From Pelecanus crispus (taxonomy: Eukaryota; Chordata; Aves; Pelecaniformes; Pelecanidae), in assembly GCF_030463565.1 (NCBI RefSeq), contig NC_134659.1, positions 8,564,511 through 8,628,510 on the forward strand: a DNA stretch of 64,000 nt, given 5' to 3'. Position numbers and translations under genes: made by a program. Below the pieces are notes generated by a model that worked only from the letters and a program-made list of their open reading frames with translations, was not told the DNA's origin and did no database searches. This document shows, in pieces, positions 62,953 through 64,000 of the stretch (its first letter is position 1; every line of letters begins with the position of its first letter).

Positions 62953-64000
62953 CACCATGCTGGAGAATTACACAGTTCCTGTAAAAATCTGATGAGCTGC
63001 CCGGCTGGCGGTGAGCCCACCTCCTGCACATCCCCACAGCCCCGCTCTGCCACATAGTCACATCCAGGGTCCCCACCCTCGGCCCAAGCTGGAGGCACCG
63101 GGGATGGACACTGCAAATACAGGCAGGGCCAGGGACCCCGTGGTGAGCTCCTGGGACCCCACGTGCCGGGATTCGGGCCCATCACCACAGAACCCCCGGC
63201 CTTGCGGAAGGGGACCCAGCCCCGGGCTCACGGGGGAGATCTTGTAAAATAAAAAATTAAAAAATAAATGCAAGGACTGGCAGTTTAGGAGGCTGGCACC
63301 TGCCTTTGATAGAGGACCTGCTCTCATGTCACAGCGGTTGCGTTATTTACAGCAAAACCAAGAGACGCCTAACAGTTAAATGCAGTCTTAAAGGTAGCCT
63401 TCATCCATCATTCGGGTACCAGATTAATGGCTTCTGATGCTCACAAGACAAAATGAGCAGCTCCTGCTGCCGCGGCTCCCACCGTCCCAGCTGCACCACT
63501 GAACAGCTAAAGCTCAATGCCCCCGCGGGGCTGGGCGTGCAAGGAGCTGGGCAGGGGGCGATCCCATCCTGCGCCCCCCGCTCGGCTCCCCAGCATCCCC
63601 CCCTGCAGCAGCATCACCCCAGCGCGGCACCTGCCCGGCAGCCAGGCACCCTGCCAGGTACCGGGGCCCCCCGGCTGCTGGCGGGTGCCCCCCCGCAAAG
63701 CGTTGCACCCCCCCGGGGCTGCTCGCGGAGCTGCCGGGTTTGTCCCAACCTGGGGACGCCTCCCTGCACGGGGACTGCCGCTGGCACCCGCCGGCGTCAG
63801 GGTGCCGGGACAGGCAGCTCAGGGGTTTTCTGTGCCTTCGCCTCTAAAATCGGGACAGCACCGAGGTGAGATGGGGGAAGAGGCGAGCGACAGCACGTGG
63901 TGCCTGCGCCTGCTTCGGCAGGAGAGGGGGCCCGCGACCGGGCGCTCAGAGCCTTGCCTGGCACCCATGGGTGCTGCTCCCCCAGCCCACCCTTCCCCGG

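Larger units (their letters stand above)
52465..64000 (-). other. SYT2 5' intron or upstream region, no coding exon found
   Basis: Very GC-rich, CpG-containing DNA, probably the intron preceding SYT2 coding exon 1 since that exon begins with a splice acceptor. I could not identify the 5' UTR exon or promoter. CpG-dense blocks lie at 56700-57640, 58440-59240 and 62560-62860. Contains the tandem repeats listed separately and TAATTA-type AT-rich islands. Confidence 0.55.

Overview
The window is vertebrate nuclear DNA, most likely from a bird. The genes have small exons split by GT-AG introns. There are decayed CR1-type LINE fragments in the usual bird/reptile style. The right third is very GC-rich with compact introns, as on avian microchromosomes. 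The gene order (PPP1R12B and SYT2, tail to tail) matches the vertebrate PPP1R12B-SYT2 neighbourhood. A non-avian reptile cannot be excluded from sequence alone.

Left part (1 to about 42,640, + strand): the 3' half of PPP1R12B (MYPT2, myosin phosphatase targeting subunit 2). The ankyrin-repeat N-terminal exons are not visible here. Present are the first coding exon of the short heart-type form (M20/M21-like, ATG at 11,744), five shared coiled-coil exons (24,875-29,490; the first is a 17-nt microexon) and two alternative last exons. One ends at 34,905 (44 residues). The other ends at 39,298 (28 residues). Each carries its own heptad leucine zipper. All phases agree, giving proteins of 202 or 186 residues. 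A third, apparently undescribed ending lies at 27,288-27,376: a strong 3' splice site, 24 in-frame codons, a stop and an AATAAA 8 nt later.

Middle (about 42,650-43,480): a short intergenic gap between the converging 3' ends.

Right part (about 43,480-64,000, - strand): SYT2 (synaptotagmin 2), with all eight coding exons (52,447 down to 47,323; 418 residues). It encodes a glycosylatable lumenal N-terminus, a membrane anchor with a cysteine cluster, an acidic linker, and C2A and C2B. The 3' UTR runs towards 43,480. From 52,465 to 64,000 is GC-rich 5' intron or upstream DNA with a 30-bp minisatellite, a (TG/GTGCA)-rich tract, C-rich repeats and AT-rich islands with homeodomain-type cores. I found no other protein-coding gene, tRNA, rRNA or CRISPR array.

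Besides the candidate third terminal exon, the most unusual structure is a nearly identical 160-bp inverted duplication (13,318-13,478 and 15,549-15,711) inside the first intron of the short PPP1R12B form. It could fold into a long intronic double-stranded RNA.
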